Shown here: positions 26,400 to 34,643 of the stretch, in pieces
How positions within the stretch are numbered: the first letter of the stretch is position 1
How the letters are laid out: every line of letters begins with the position of its first letter
Notes under the pieces: model-generated
Database searches by the model: none
Told to the model about the DNA's origin: nothing
What the model saw: only the letters and a program-made list of their open reading frames with translations
NCBI GenBank assembly: GCA_964629325.1
Contig: CAZVSC010000007.1
Location: forward strand, 14,318 to 78,317
Length of the DNA stretch: 64,000 nucleotides
Source of the DNA: Eutrophocola sp964629325
GTDB lineage: Bacteria; Pseudomonadota; Gammaproteobacteria; Pseudomonadales; Pseudohongiellaceae
Reading direction: 5' to 3'
Program-made: the position numbers and the translations under genes

Positions 26400-28457
26400 T
26401 TGAGCACGCGTAAAATCCTGGTTACTAACGCCCTGCCCTTTGCCAATGGACCTATCCATCTGGGGCACCTGCTCGGGTACATCCAGGCTGATATTTGGGT
26501 CCGATATCAGCGTATGGCTGGTAACGAAGTGGCGTATGTGTGTGCGGACGACACCCACGGCACCGCCATCATGCTCACTGCCGAGAAGCGGGGCATCACG
26601 CCGGAAGAACTGATCGCCGGCGTGAACAAGGAACACCAGCGCGACTTCGCCGGCTTCCATGTCGACTTCGACATCTACTACACCACGCATTCGCCGGAGA
26701 ACCGTGAACTTGCCACCATGATTTACGGCCGCCTGAAGGCCGCCGACAAGATCGCCAGCCGCGAGATCACCCAGCTCTATGACCCGGAAAAGGAAATGTT
26801 CCTGGCCGACCGTTTCATCAAGGGTGAATGCCCGAAGTGCGGTGCGGCGGACCAGTACGGCGATAACTGCGAGGTTTGTTCGTCGACCTACAACGCCCTC
26901 GACCTGAAAAATCCCTACTCCACCATTTCCGGGGCTGCCCCGGTCAAGAAGGCCAGCACGCATTTCTTTTTCCGCCTGCCCGAGTTCACCGATATGCTCA
27001 AGGACTGGACCCGCAGCGGCGTGCTCGTACCGCAGGTGGCCAACAAACTCGCGGAATGGCTCGATGCCGGTTTGCAGGAATGGGATATCAGCCGTGATGC
27101 GCCCTACTTCGGCTTCGAGATCCCCGATGAACCCGGCAAGTTCTTTTATGTCTGGCTCGATGCGCCCATCGGTTACATGGCGAGCTTCAGGAAGTTGTGC
27201 GACAGCCGTAAAGACCTCGACTTCGACAACTACTGGCTGCCGGACACCGGTACCGAGCTGTACCACTTCATCGGCAAGGACATCATCAATTTCCACGCGC
27301 TGTTCTGGCCCGCCATGCTGGAGACCGCAGGCTACAAGAAGCCCGACCTGATCAGCGTCAATGGCTTCCTCACCGTGAACGGGCAGAAGATGTCGAAGTC
27401 ACGCGGCACCTTCATCATGGCAGAGACATACCTGAAGCATCTCAACCCGGAGTACCTGCGCTATTACTTCGCCGCCAAGCTCGGCAGCACGCCGGAGGAT
27501 CTCGATCTCAACCTGGACGATTTCGCCCAGCGCGTAAATGCCGACGTGGTCGGCAAGGTGGTCAACCTGGCCAGCCGCAGCGCCGGGTTCATCAGCAAGA
27601 ACTTTGACGGCAACCTGGGCGACACCCTGGAAGTGCCTGAACTGCTGAAAGAGTTCGCCGCTGCAGGTGATGAAATCGCCACGCTTTATGAAAACCGTGA
27701 ATTCGCCAAGGCAGTGCGCATCATCATGGCCCTGGCTGACAAGGCCAACCAGTACATCGCGGAAAAGCAGCCCTGGGTGCTGGCCAAGTCGAATCCGCAG
27801 GACCCCGCCGTGCAGGCCATCTGCGCCACGGGCATCAACCTGTTCCGCATGTTGATTGTTTACCTCAAACCCATCCTCCCGGAAATTGCCGTCAACGTGG
27901 AAAACTTCCTCGCCGTTGCGCCGCTTACCTGGCAGGATTCACAAACGCTGCTGACAAACCACAGGATCGGCAAATTCGAACCGCTGATGACGCGCGTCGA
28001 GGCTGACAAGGTCGAGCAAATGGTAGAAGCCAGCAAGGAAAGCCTCGTGACTGAAAAATCCGATACCCCCAAGGCGGCTGCCGCCGACACGCCGCTTGGC
28101 CGCGACCCGGTCAGCGCCGAAATCGAGTTTCCCGATTTCGCGAAGGTGGACCTGCGCATCGTCAGGATAATCAATGCCGAGCACGTGGAAGGCGCCGACA
28201 AGCTGCTCAAGCTCACCCTCAGCCTGGGCAAGGGCGCGGATGGCAGCGAAGTCACCCGCACCGTGTTCTCCGGCATCAAGGCCGCCTATGCTCCGGAAAA
28301 ACTGGTCGGCCAGCTCACCGTGATGGTGGCCAACCTGAAACCGCGCCAGATGAAATTCGGCCTGTCCGAAGGCATGATCCTGGCCAGTGGTGAAGGCAGC
28401 CATGTCTACCTGCTCGAGCCGCACGCCGGCGCCGAGCCCGGCACCCGCGTCACCTGA
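26400..28457 (+). CDS. metG: methionyl-tRNA synthetase
   Basis: A 685-aa class I synthetase. It has the HIGH-type motif PIHLGH near residue 20 and a zinc knuckle CPKC...CEVC (about 144-161). The KMSKS loop is at about residues 330-334. A C-terminal EMAPII/OB tRNA-binding domain follows (about 585-685: FAKVDLRIVRI, then GLSEGMILA). It begins with TTG at 26400 (TTG AGC ACG CGT AAA), giving MSTRKILVTNALPFANG, which matches the family start; no ATG lies in a better place. Its position upstream of rnfA is shared with Pseudomonas. Confidence 0.96.
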   Translation: MSTRKILVTNALPFANGPIHLGHLLGYIQADIWVRYQRMAGNEVAYVCADDTHGTAIMLTAEKRGITPEELIAGVNKEHQRDFAGFHVDFDIYYTTHSPENRELATMIYGRLKAADKIASREITQLYDPEKEMFLADRFIKGECPKCGAADQYGDNCEVCSSTYNALDLKNPYSTISGAAPVKKASTHFFFRLPEFTDMLKDWTRSGVLVPQVANKLAEWLDAGLQEWDISRDAPYFGFEIPDEPGKFFYVWLDAPIGYMASFRKLCDSRKDLDFDNYWLPDTGTELYHFIGKDIINFHALFWPAMLETAGYKKPDLISVNGFLTVNGQKMSKSRGTFIMAETYLKHLNPEYLRYYFAAKLGSTPEDLDLNLDDFAQRVNADVVGKVVNLASRSAGFISKNFDGNLGDTLEVPELLKEFAAAGDEIATLYENREFAKAVRIIMALADKANQYIAEKQPWVLAKSNPQDPAVQAICATGINLFRMLIVYLKPILPEIAVNVENFLAVAPLTWQDSQTLLTNHRIGKFEPLMTRVEADKVEQMVEASKESLVTEKSDTPKAAAADTPLGRDPVSAEIEFPDFAKVDLRIVRIINAEHVEGADKLLKLTLSLGKGADGSEVTRTVFSGIKAAYAPEKLVGQLTVMVANLKPRQMKFGLSEGMILASGEGSHVYLLEPHAGAEPGTRVT

Positions 28458-28462
28458 GGACG

Positions 28463-29224
28463 CTACTGCGCAAAAGCGGCTGCGGGCAGTAACAGCGGCC
28501 GGAATTCACCCATCGGGATACCCATTTTCGGATTCAATGTGCAAGGCTGCGCTGCAGGGGCATTCACGGCCACTGACAGGCGGAATGTGCCGGGCGCATC
28601 CAGCAACCAGAACTGCCAGTGTGCCGGGTCGTCCGCGATGATGCCGGAAAAACCGATGCCGATGCCCTGCTTGCCGAAGGTAAAGCTGAAATCACCGAGT
28701 GGTGTTGTAAGGCCCGTGCCGCAGGCTTTCAGGTAGGCTTCCTTCAGCGTCCACAGATCATAGAAACGCTGGTTCCACGCCGCCACGGGCAGGCGATAGA
28801 GCGCACGGTTTTCCTCGTCTGCAAAATACCGGCCCGCCAGCTTGACGATGTCCGCCTGCCGGCTGAGATATTCCACGTCGATACCCACCGGCGCTCGCCG
28901 GGTCACCGCCAGGGCGATCAGGCCGTTGGTATGGGTGAGGTTGAATTGCAGGCCGGAATCGGCCACTACCTGCGGCTTGCCGTGCCGGTTATGACTGAAT
29001 TCGACAGCGGCGGGAGCGCAATCCAGGTACTGGCCCAGCACACAGCGTACCAGCGCCCTGGAAACCAGGAACTGGTGGCGATGGCGCGTGAAGATGAAGC
29101 GCTGGTGACGCCCGGTTTCCTCAGGATTCAGGATTTCCCTGTATGCGTCCAGCAGGTCGGGGTCTGCAACTTCCCTGTCATCTACAAGCCAGATATCGAT
29201 ATCGGTTTGCGCGGGTTCCAGCAT
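28463..29224 (-). CDS. 4'-phosphopantetheinyl transferase (Sfp type)
   Basis: A 253-aa enzyme that would activate acyl- or peptidyl-carrier proteins by attaching phosphopantetheine from CoA. The magnesium-binding motif VGIDVEYLS (about residues 113-121) and the second motif DLWTLKEAYLKACGTGL (about 156-172) are intact, as is the FNLTHTNGLIALAV strand. Sfp-type length and layout point to a secondary-metabolite or fatty-acid-type PPTase with wide specificity, not AcpS. No NRPS or PKS gene is in the window. It converges on metG with only 5 bases between stop codons. Confidence 0.9.
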   Translation of the reverse strand: MLEPAQTDIDIWLVDDREVADPDLLDAYREILNPEETGRHQRFIFTRHRHQFLVSRALVRCVLGQYLDCAPAAVEFSHNRHGKPQVVADSGLQFNLTHTNGLIALAVTRRAPVGIDVEYLSRQADIVKLAGRYFADEENRALYRLPVAAWNQRFYDLWTLKEAYLKACGTGLTTPLGDFSFTFGKQGIGIGFSGIIADDPAHWQFWLLDAPGTFRLSVAVNAPAAQPCTLNPKMGIPMGEFRPLLLPAAAFAQ

Positions 29225-29291
29225 GGCGGGAGTCTCTCATTATTGGCATAATTCCGCTACTCAAACTCATTCATCATATCAGGGTAATACC

Positions 29292-29675
29292 ATGCGCATT
29301 CTCCATACCATGATCCGCGTCACCGATCTGGACAAGTCCATCGATTTCTACACTAACGTCTTCGGCATGAGCCTGCTGCGCAAGAAGGATTTTCCGGACG
29401 GCAAGTTCACCCTCGCCTTCGTCGGCTACGGCAGCGAAGATGAGAATGCGGTGATCGAGCTGACCCACAACTGGGAAACCGACCAGTACGACATGGGCAA
29501 TGCCTTCGGCCATATCGCCATCAGCGTGGATGATGCCTACAAGGCCTGCGAGCAGATCGCCGGGAAGGGTGGCAACGTGGTGCGCCCCGCCGGCCCCATG
29601 AAGCACGGCGGTGCAGTCATCGCCTTCGTCAAGGACCCCGATGGGTACATGATCGAGCTGATCGAGGGCAAATAA
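29292..29675 (+). CDS. gloA: lactoylglutathione lyase (glyoxalase I)
   Basis: A 127-aa VOC-fold enzyme that isomerises the methylglyoxal-glutathione adduct to S-lactoylglutathione. The four metal ligands of the E. coli enzyme fall at identical positions: H5, E56, H74 and E122. Start at ATG 29292 gives MRILHTMIRVTDLDKS, the usual beginning; an in-frame ATG at 29223 would add 23 unrelated residues. A dispersed repeat follows its stop codon and precedes rnfA. Confidence 0.95.
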   Translation: MRILHTMIRVTDLDKSIDFYTNVFGMSLLRKKDFPDGKFTLAFVGYGSEDENAVIELTHNWETDQYDMGNAFGHIAISVDDAYKACEQIAGKGGNVVRPAGPMKHGGAVIAFVKDPDGYMIELIEGK

Positions 29676-29679
29676 ATAA

Positions 29680-29700
29680 ATAGGGGTCAAATACCTATTA
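29680..29700 (+). repeat. GGGGTCA-type dispersed repeat, copy 1
   Basis: Contains GGGGTCAAATACCTATTAA, which differs by two bases from the copy at 39247-39270 (GGGGTCAGAGACCTATTAA). A related version occurs twice near 49047-49113. It sits in the 29 bases between gloA and rnfA. Confidence 0.6.
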
Positions 29701-29704
29701 ACCA

Positions 29705-30280
29705 ATGACCGATATCTTCCTCATCCTGGTCGGCGCCGTACTGGTCAACAATTTCGTCCTGACACAGTTCCTGGGGCTCTGCCCTTTCATGGGCGTCTCC
29801 GGCAGGGTGGAAACTGCAGTCGGCATGTCGGCGGCGACCCTGTTCGTGCTCACTCTCGCTTCCGCCTGCAGCTACCTGGTGTTCCATTACCTGCTGGTGC
29901 CGCTGGGCGTGGAATACCTGCGCACCATCGCCTTCATCGTCGTCATCGCCGCGGTGGTGAGCGCCACTGAAATGATCATGCGCAAGACCAGTCCCCTGCT
30001 GCACCGGGTGCTGGGTATTTTCCTGCCACTCATTACCTCCAACTGCGCGGTGCTCGGGGTCGCCCTGCTCAACATCAACCAGTCGCGCAGTTTTGCCGAT
30101 TCCGTTTTTTACGGCTTTGGCGCCGCCGCCGGCTTCTCGCTGGTGCTCATCCTGTTCGCCGCCATGCGCGAAAAACTCGACAGCAGCGACGTTCCGGAAC
30201 CCTTCCGGGGCCCGGCCATCGCCATGATCACCGCAGGCCTGATGTCCCTGGCCTTCATGGGTTTCAGCGGCATGGTGTGA
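29705..30280 (+). CDS. rnfA: Rnf electron transport complex subunit A
   Basis: A 191-aa integral membrane protein with six predicted helices and the family blocks VNNFVLTQFLGLCPFMGVSG and LGIFLPLITSNCAVLGVALLN. Each block carries a conserved cysteine thought to share an Fe-S cluster with RnfE across the membrane. The complex couples ferredoxin/NADH electron transfer to sodium or proton flux, or (as Rsx) keeps SoxR reduced. The stop overlaps the rnfB start (TGATG). Confidence 0.96.
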   Translation: MTDIFLILVGAVLVNNFVLTQFLGLCPFMGVSGRVETAVGMSAATLFVLTLASACSYLVFHYLLVPLGVEYLRTIAFIVVIAAVVSATEMIMRKTSPLLHRVLGIFLPLITSNCAVLGVALLNINQSRSFADSVFYGFGAAAGFSLVLILFAAMREKLDSSDVPEPFRGPAIAMITAGLMSLAFMGFSGMV

Positions 30281-31245
30281 TGTCCTTTACCCTGCCCGCC
30301 CTGTTCACGCCCCTGTTGTCCCTGCTTGGCATGGGTATCGGTATCGGCGCGCTGCTCGGTTTCACTGCCCGCCGTTTTCATGTGGAAGGCGATCCCGTCA
30401 TCGAACAGATCAACGACCTGCTGCCCCAGACCCAATGCGGGCAATGCGGTTACCCGGGCTGCCGACCCTATGCCGAAGCCATCGCGGCGGGTGATGCCAT
30501 AAACAAGTGCCCGCCCGGTGGTGAAAAAACCATCGCCGATCTCGCCAGCCTGCTCAATGTCGCCACCGTGCCCCTGGATACCGGGTATGGCCAGGTTGAG
30601 CCGCGCAAGGTGGCGTTCATCCGCGAAGCGCAATGCATCGGCTGCGCCAAATGCATTCCCGCCTGCCCGGTGGATGCGATTCTCGGCGCTCCGAAATTCA
30701 CCCATACGGTCATCGCCAGCGAATGCACCGGGTGCGATCTGTGCATCGAGCCCTGCCCCGTGGACTGCATCGATATGGTCACCGTCGAAGACGATGACCC
30801 GGCCGTGGAAATTCAGGAGCAAACTGCTTCACGCCTGGCCTGCATCAACTGCGCCCTGTGCGTGCCCGTATGCCCGGTGGACCTGCAACCGCACGAACTC
30901 TACTTCGCCTGTCGTGACCACAACCTGAATCAGGCGCAGTCGCTCAACCTCATGCACTGCATCGAGTGCGGCAAGTGTGACAAGGCCTGCCCCAGCGGCT
31001 TGCCGCTGGTGGATCATTACCAGGCTGCCAAAGCCGACCTTGCCAGGCAGCAGAAAGAGCGGGAGCGTGCCGGCAGGGCGAAACGCCGCTTCGAGCGGCA
31101 CCAGCTGCGCATGGCCAGGCTGGCGGACGAGGAAGAATCACGGCGCAGGAAGCGCGCGGAACTTGCGATCAACCGCCAGCGCGTGTCAGCGGACAGTATC
31201 CAGGCAGCGTTGGCGCGGGTGAAAGCCAGGAAGTCGGAAAAATAG
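30280..31245 (+). CDS. rnfB: RnfB fused to the C-terminal ferredoxin domain of RnfC
   Basis: A 321-aa protein, against about 190 for E. coli RsxB. Residues 1-35 anchor it in the membrane. The RnfB Fe-S domain has C53, C56, C61 and C77. Two [4Fe-4S] ferredoxin motifs follow (C119/122/125/129 and C149/152/155/159). Residues 184-321 are not RnfB-like. They match the end of RnfC: two further 4Fe-4S motifs (C188/191/194/198 and C227/230/233/237, with CINCALCVPVCP and CIECGKCDKACPSGLPLV), an Arg/Lys/Glu-rich helix, and SIQAALARVKARK at the end, as in RnfC tails. The RnfC flavin/NADH and SLBB domains are absent here and no separate rnfC is found before rnfD. The start is ATG 30280; a GTG at 30277 adds one residue. 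Confidence 0.9.
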   Translation: MSFTLPALFTPLLSLLGMGIGIGALLGFTARRFHVEGDPVIEQINDLLPQTQCGQCGYPGCRPYAEAIAAGDAINKCPPGGEKTIADLASLLNVATVPLDTGYGQVEPRKVAFIREAQCIGCAKCIPACPVDAILGAPKFTHTVIASECTGCDLCIEPCPVDCIDMVTVEDDDPAVEIQEQTASRLACINCALCVPVCPVDLQPHELYFACRDHNLNQAQSLNLMHCIECGKCDKACPSGLPLVDHYQAAKADLARQQKERERAGRAKRRFERHQLRMARLADEEESRRRKRAELAINRQRVSADSIQAALARVKARKSEK

Positions 31246-31271
31246 AACGCACGTTGCCCGGCTAATGCGAA

Positions 31272-32183
31272 TCAGCAGCGGCGCAGTGATTGCAGGTGCC
31301 GCACACCCGCCCCGATCTCGGTGATGGCATTGCGGGGCGTATCGATTTCCACGAAGCCATGGCGGATGTTGTAGTAATCCATGCGCTCCATGACCGCCGT
31401 GAAATCCACCACCCCGCTTCCCGGCGGCACCAGGCTGGCGGCAGCGCCAAGGAAATCCCCCATGTCCGCCGGGCGGTTGCCGTTGAAGTCCTTCATGTGG
31501 CAGGCAATGGTCCGGTTGCCAAAATTGTCCAGCACGTTGAGGTAATCGACGCCGGCCAGGGCCAGCCAGCCGATGTCCAGTTCACAGCGCACCATCTGCG
31601 GGTCGGTATTCCACATGATATGGTTGAAGGGGATCTCACCGTCGACTTCGAAGAATTCCACGTGGTGGTTGTGGTAGGCAAATTGCAGGCCGCGGCGGCG
31701 GAACATCACCCCGAGGCGGTTCAGCAATTCCGCAAGTTCATCCATTTCCTGTTTTGTCTGCGGGCCCTGGATACGCAGACCGTTTGGTCCGGGCTGCACA
31801 AAACCCGGCGCGGCACCCAGAATAATGGTGTCCAGGCCGAGAATTTCGGCATTTTCAGCCAGGGCCGGAATATCGAGCGCATCAGCGGCTACATGGGAGC
31901 AGGTCATGGTGATTTCGTTGCGCTCGAGCAGGCGGCGAAATGACAGGGGGGACATGCCGAAGATCTCGGGCGCGCCGGTCAGGCCGAATAATTCAACATC
32001 CCTGACGCCGGCATTGGCCAGGTCGCGAATTGCCTCGATGGGATTGTCGGCCAGCTCGTTGCGCAGGGTGAACAACTGCGCGCCCGGGGTACGCTCGACA
32101 TAGCAATCGAATGCAGCCTGTGCCAGGGGGCTTGTTGCGGTCAGGCCAAGGCCGGCCGATTGTAGGAAACGACGCCTTTGCAT
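31272..32183 (-). CDS. xylose isomerase-like TIM barrel protein, Tat-type signal
   Basis: A 303-aa protein of the sugar phosphate isomerase/epimerase superfamily (AP endonuclease 2 fold). The N-terminus MQRRRFLQSAGLGLTATSPLAQAA is a twin-arginine-type signal. Barrel motifs follow: ANAGVRDVELFG, then FAYHNHHVEFF with metal-binding histidine and glutamate, then RCELDIGWLALAGVD, then HMKDFNG, and HGFVEID at the last strand. Similar secreted members are frequent in Bacteroidetes and marine proteobacteria and act on sugars not yet defined. It is the first gene of the opposite-strand block lying between rnfB and rnfD. Confidence 0.85.
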   Translation of the reverse strand: MQRRRFLQSAGLGLTATSPLAQAAFDCYVERTPGAQLFTLRNELADNPIEAIRDLANAGVRDVELFGLTGAPEIFGMSPLSFRRLLERNEITMTCSHVAADALDIPALAENAEILGLDTIILGAAPGFVQPGPNGLRIQGPQTKQEMDELAELLNRLGVMFRRRGLQFAYHNHHVEFFEVDGEIPFNHIMWNTDPQMVRCELDIGWLALAGVDYLNVLDNFGNRTIACHMKDFNGNRPADMGDFLGAAASLVPPGSGVVDFTAVMERMDYYNIRHGFVEIDTPRNAITEIGAGVRHLQSLRRC

Positions 32184-32223
32184 TAGCTCAATCCTGTTCC
32201 ATTGTACTGTTGGGAATTGGTGC

Positions 32224-33414
32224 TCAGATTACACCATAGTACAGCAGGAGGAAGTAGGAAAGCCCCAGCGCATAACCGGAAACGAGAGTGGCGAAGAGAC
32301 CTTTTTCGAAGAGTGTGGGCTGGTCGACAAATTCAAGCCTGGGGCCGACTCTTGCCAAAAACATATACATAAATCCCGAAATAAATCCTCCCAAATGATT
32401 TATGTAATCAACAAGTTCGAGCCAAAATATTTCTGCATAAAATTCAAACAGCAACAAAAGAACCAGTCTGTTGACAGGGATACTATTTATACTTCCTGGC
32501 AAATACTCTTCATATTTGTACTTTAAAAAGATATAGGCGCCAAATAGGCTATAAGTTCCTCCAGAAGCACCAACACTCCCTTCATTCAGCATCAGAATAT
32601 TACTTGATAACACACCGAACAAACTGCCCACGAGAGTTACATTCACAAAACGAATTTGAGCTATGGTTTTCTCCAAAAGGTAAGCAAGTACGCCTAGCAC
32701 AATCATATTTATTGCAATGTGCAGAAACCTTGTATGGATAAAAAATGAAGAAAACGCTCGATACAGCTCCATTTTCGAGATCAGTTCTTTGGTGTTTCCA
32801 CCCAAAACCAGAAATGCTTCCGGCGTTTTTATAAATACGTCGCCGTTATTACCTATTAAAAAGATGATAAAGATCAATAAAGCCAACAAGAACGAAGCAA
32901 ATGCACGCTTGTCCAACTGAGCAGCCGCAATACGATCTCTCACATGGGATATATCCATATCGCAGCATCGTCCGACTCTGCTCGAAAGGATTTGAACAAA
33001 ATAGTTAAAATCTCCATGCTCTTTGAAAATGCCAGCGTCAACTACCTGCCGGGATTTCCCGGTTATACCAAGAATTACTCCTCGCACAATGCCGCCTAAA
33101 ACTATGACCTCAACGGAATAGATGGCATTTATTGGTATTCGTTTCTCATCAAGAAAATAGTCAGGGAACGTAAGCTCCTCTTCTCCAACCCTGATCAGAT
33201 GTTTGCGCCTGGAAACCAAAAGCAACTTATAAAGAAGAAATATGGAATATCCCGAAAATATGAAAATTACGGGATAAGTCAGCACTGGATAATCCAGGAC
33301 AAAGGCCTTTATTACATTTTTTGTTAAGGCAAGAAGGGCGACTAAAAGGAAAGAAGAAGTTAGCAGGATCAATAACGATCTTTTAGCTTTTCTTAAATTA
33401 ATCTCGAAATCCAT
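32224..33414 (-). CDS. rhomboid-family intramembrane serine protease with extra N-terminal domain
   Basis: A 396-aa membrane protein. Residues 12-66 make two membrane helices. About 70-150 form a soluble beta-rich module (KHLIRVGEEELTFPDYFL, then IYSVEVIVLGGIVRGVILGITGK) that could be a PH-like domain. From 170 on is a rhomboid core: R219 and H227 in YRAFSSFFIHTRFLHIAIN, the oxyanion-type H232 and N236, catalytic S284 in VGASGGTYSLFG, and catalytic H340 in YINHLGGFISG. The active-site set is thus complete. The gene is AT-rich (21 G+C in the 60 bases 32461-32520, against 38 of 60 at 30601-30660 in rnfB), which suggests recent transfer. It follows the double-glycine peptide gene by 57 bases in the same direction. 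Confidence 0.88.
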   Translation of the reverse strand: MDFEINLRKAKRSLLILLTSSFLLVALLALTKNVIKAFVLDYPVLTYPVIFIFSGYSIFLLYKLLLVSRRKHLIRVGEEELTFPDYFLDEKRIPINAIYSVEVIVLGGIVRGVILGITGKSRQVVDAGIFKEHGDFNYFVQILSSRVGRCCDMDISHVRDRIAAAQLDKRAFASFLLALLIFIIFLIGNNGDVFIKTPEAFLVLGGNTKELISKMELYRAFSSFFIHTRFLHIAINMIVLGVLAYLLEKTIAQIRFVNVTLVGSLFGVLSSNILMLNEGSVGASGGTYSLFGAYIFLKYKYEEYLPGSINSIPVNRLVLLLLFEFYAEIFWLELVDYINHLGGFISGFMYMFLARVGPRLEFVDQPTLFEKGLFATLVSGYALGLSYFLLLYYGVI

Positions 33415-33422
33415 TTCGTATG

Positions 33423-33458
33423 GAGCATCAAGACAGAGAGAAATCCATCTTGATGCTC
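33423..33458 (-). promoter_or_regulatory. stem-loop between peptide and rhomboid genes
   Basis: A perfect 11-bp inverted repeat GAGCATCAAGA / TCTTGATGCTC (33423-33433 and 33448-33458) with a 14-base loop fills the gap after the peptide stop and ends 9 bases before the rhomboid start. No T run follows, so it may be a processing or attenuation structure, not a full terminator. Confidence 0.6.
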
Positions 33459-33470
33459 GATTGTTACAAC

Positions 33471-33686
33471 CTAATTAAGTAGCGAATAGCCACTATAAAA
33501 AGACAGGCCCACTATCAGCCCGGCCACAGGCCAACCGACACCTGTTATAGCAACGGCCCCCATTGTTGCCCAGCCAGATCCAAGCACTGTTTGAGCAATT
33601 CCTGCTGCTGCAGCAAAAGCGGCTGCTGACTCAGCAAAATCACCACCACTCACTTGCTCCAACTCATCCATGGTCAGTTCTCTCAT
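33471..33686 (-). CDS. class II microcin-like peptide precursor with double-glycine leader
   Basis: A 71-aa peptide. The leader MRELTMDELEQVSGG (residues 1-15) follows the double-glycine rule and nearly copies the microcin V leader MRTLTLNELDSVSGG. Cleavage after G15 by a C39 peptidase/ABC exporter would leave a 56-residue core (DFAESAAAFAAAAG onward). This core is rich in Ala, Gly and hydrophobic residues and has a membrane-length helix near VGWPVAGLIVGLSFYSG with a GxxxG pattern, as in pore-forming bacteriocins. There is no cysteine. A strong AGGGAGG ribosome binding site precedes ATG 33686. No exporter or typical immunity gene is in view; the next gene is the rhomboid. A non-toxic signalling or secreted structural peptide is also possible. 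Confidence 0.7.
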   Translation of the reverse strand: MRELTMDELEQVSGGDFAESAAAFAAAAGIAQTVLGSGWATMGAVAITGVGWPVAGLIVGLSFYSGYSLLN

Positions 33687-33687
33687 T

Positions 33688-33705
33688 GTTAACCTCCCTG
33701 TTAAC
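33688..33705 (-). promoter_or_regulatory. ribosome binding site of the microcin-like gene in a hairpin loop
   Basis: On the minus strand GTTAAC-AGGGAG-GTTAAC places the Shine-Dalgarno core in a 6-base loop closed by a 6-bp stem (33688-33693 and 33700-33705), right before the start codon. This could make translation depend on structure or temperature. Confidence 0.5.
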
Positions 33706-33761
33706 GTTTTTGCACTATTGCCCCCACAGGTTTAGTACAGCTTTCCTCCTTTCGCCAATAT

Positions 33762-34634
33762 TCAGAGGTGATGGCGGGTGAAAAAGGCCCAGATCAGTTC
33801 GCTGGCGCTGATATCCTGCACCGCTCCGCGCTGCGCGGCGCCCGGCCACGTGTGCCCGCCGATATTGGTCTGGTAGAACAGGATCTCCGTCTCCCCGCCG
33901 CATTCGGTCCAGGCATAGGAGCGGACACTGTAGGCCACCTGCTCATGGTCGTTCGCCAGTGTGCAGTCGTTGGCCTGCCGCCACCGGTCCAGGGCGGTTT
34001 CCACGCCCATGCGCCAGTACGGGCGCGAATCGGCCTGCACCTCGTAGTTGTTCACGGGATCGTCTTCCGCGTGGAAGGTGATGATGGGAATCGGGCGCTT
34101 CAGGGTGCAGTCTTCCGGGTACTGCAGCCCCGCCACCGGCGCCGCCGCGGCCAGCACGTCGGACAGTTCGCAGGCCAGCCGGCTGCTGATGCGACCGCCA
34201 CCGGAAAAGCCGGAGGTATAGATGCGGGAGGCATCGATGGCCAGCATGCCGCCGACCGCATTGATCATGTCCCGGGTGAACTGCACATCGTCCACACCGG
34301 CCTCGACGTTGGCATTCCAGCTGCGCGCCGTTACCGAGTTGGTGAATTCCCCGGCGGGGAACACGGCGATGAAGCCATGCTCATCCGCCAGCTTGTCGAA
34401 GCCGCTGACGTCCACCTGGTTCTGCGGGTAACCGCCGGAGCCGTGAAAACTGAATACCAGGGGCGCCGGTTGCCCGTTGTAACTTTCCGGCACATACAGC
34501 AGGTAGCTGCGCTGCGCCCCCGCCGAGGCAATGTTGTGCTCCGAAAATCCGCCCTCCGGCTGGGCAGACACATGTGCCACCTGCAAGCCACCCAATAATG
34601 TCAGTAACAATAAAATACGTGTATGTCGAATCAT
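33762..34634 (-). CDS. secreted PHB depolymerase/LpqC-family esterase
   Basis: A 290-aa esterase with a signal peptide (ILLLLTLLGGLQVAHVSAQ). The oxyanion block PLVFSFHGSGGYPQNQ is followed by the nucleophile elbow TSGFSGGGRISSRLACE, the Asp region ITFHAEDDPVNNY and the catalytic histidine in GGHTWPGA. This is the layout of the polyhydroxybutyrate depolymerase/feruloyl-esterase-like family (CE1-type). The substrate is probably a polyester or esterified polysaccharide outside the cytoplasm. The start at ATG 34634 lies 30 bases from the assembly gap; longer frames running through heptamer repeats and N are artefacts. Confidence 0.85.
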   Translation of the reverse strand: MIRHTRILLLLTLLGGLQVAHVSAQPEGGFSEHNIASAGAQRSYLLYVPESYNGQPAPLVFSFHGSGGYPQNQVDVSGFDKLADEHGFIAVFPAGEFTNSVTARSWNANVEAGVDDVQFTRDMINAVGGMLAIDASRIYTSGFSGGGRISSRLACELSDVLAAAAPVAGLQYPEDCTLKRPIPIITFHAEDDPVNNYEVQADSRPYWRMGVETALDRWRQANDCTLANDHEQVAYSVRSYAWTECGGETEILFYQTNIGGHTWPGAAQRGAVQDISASELIWAFFTRHHL

Positions 34635-34643
34635 GGCAATCCC

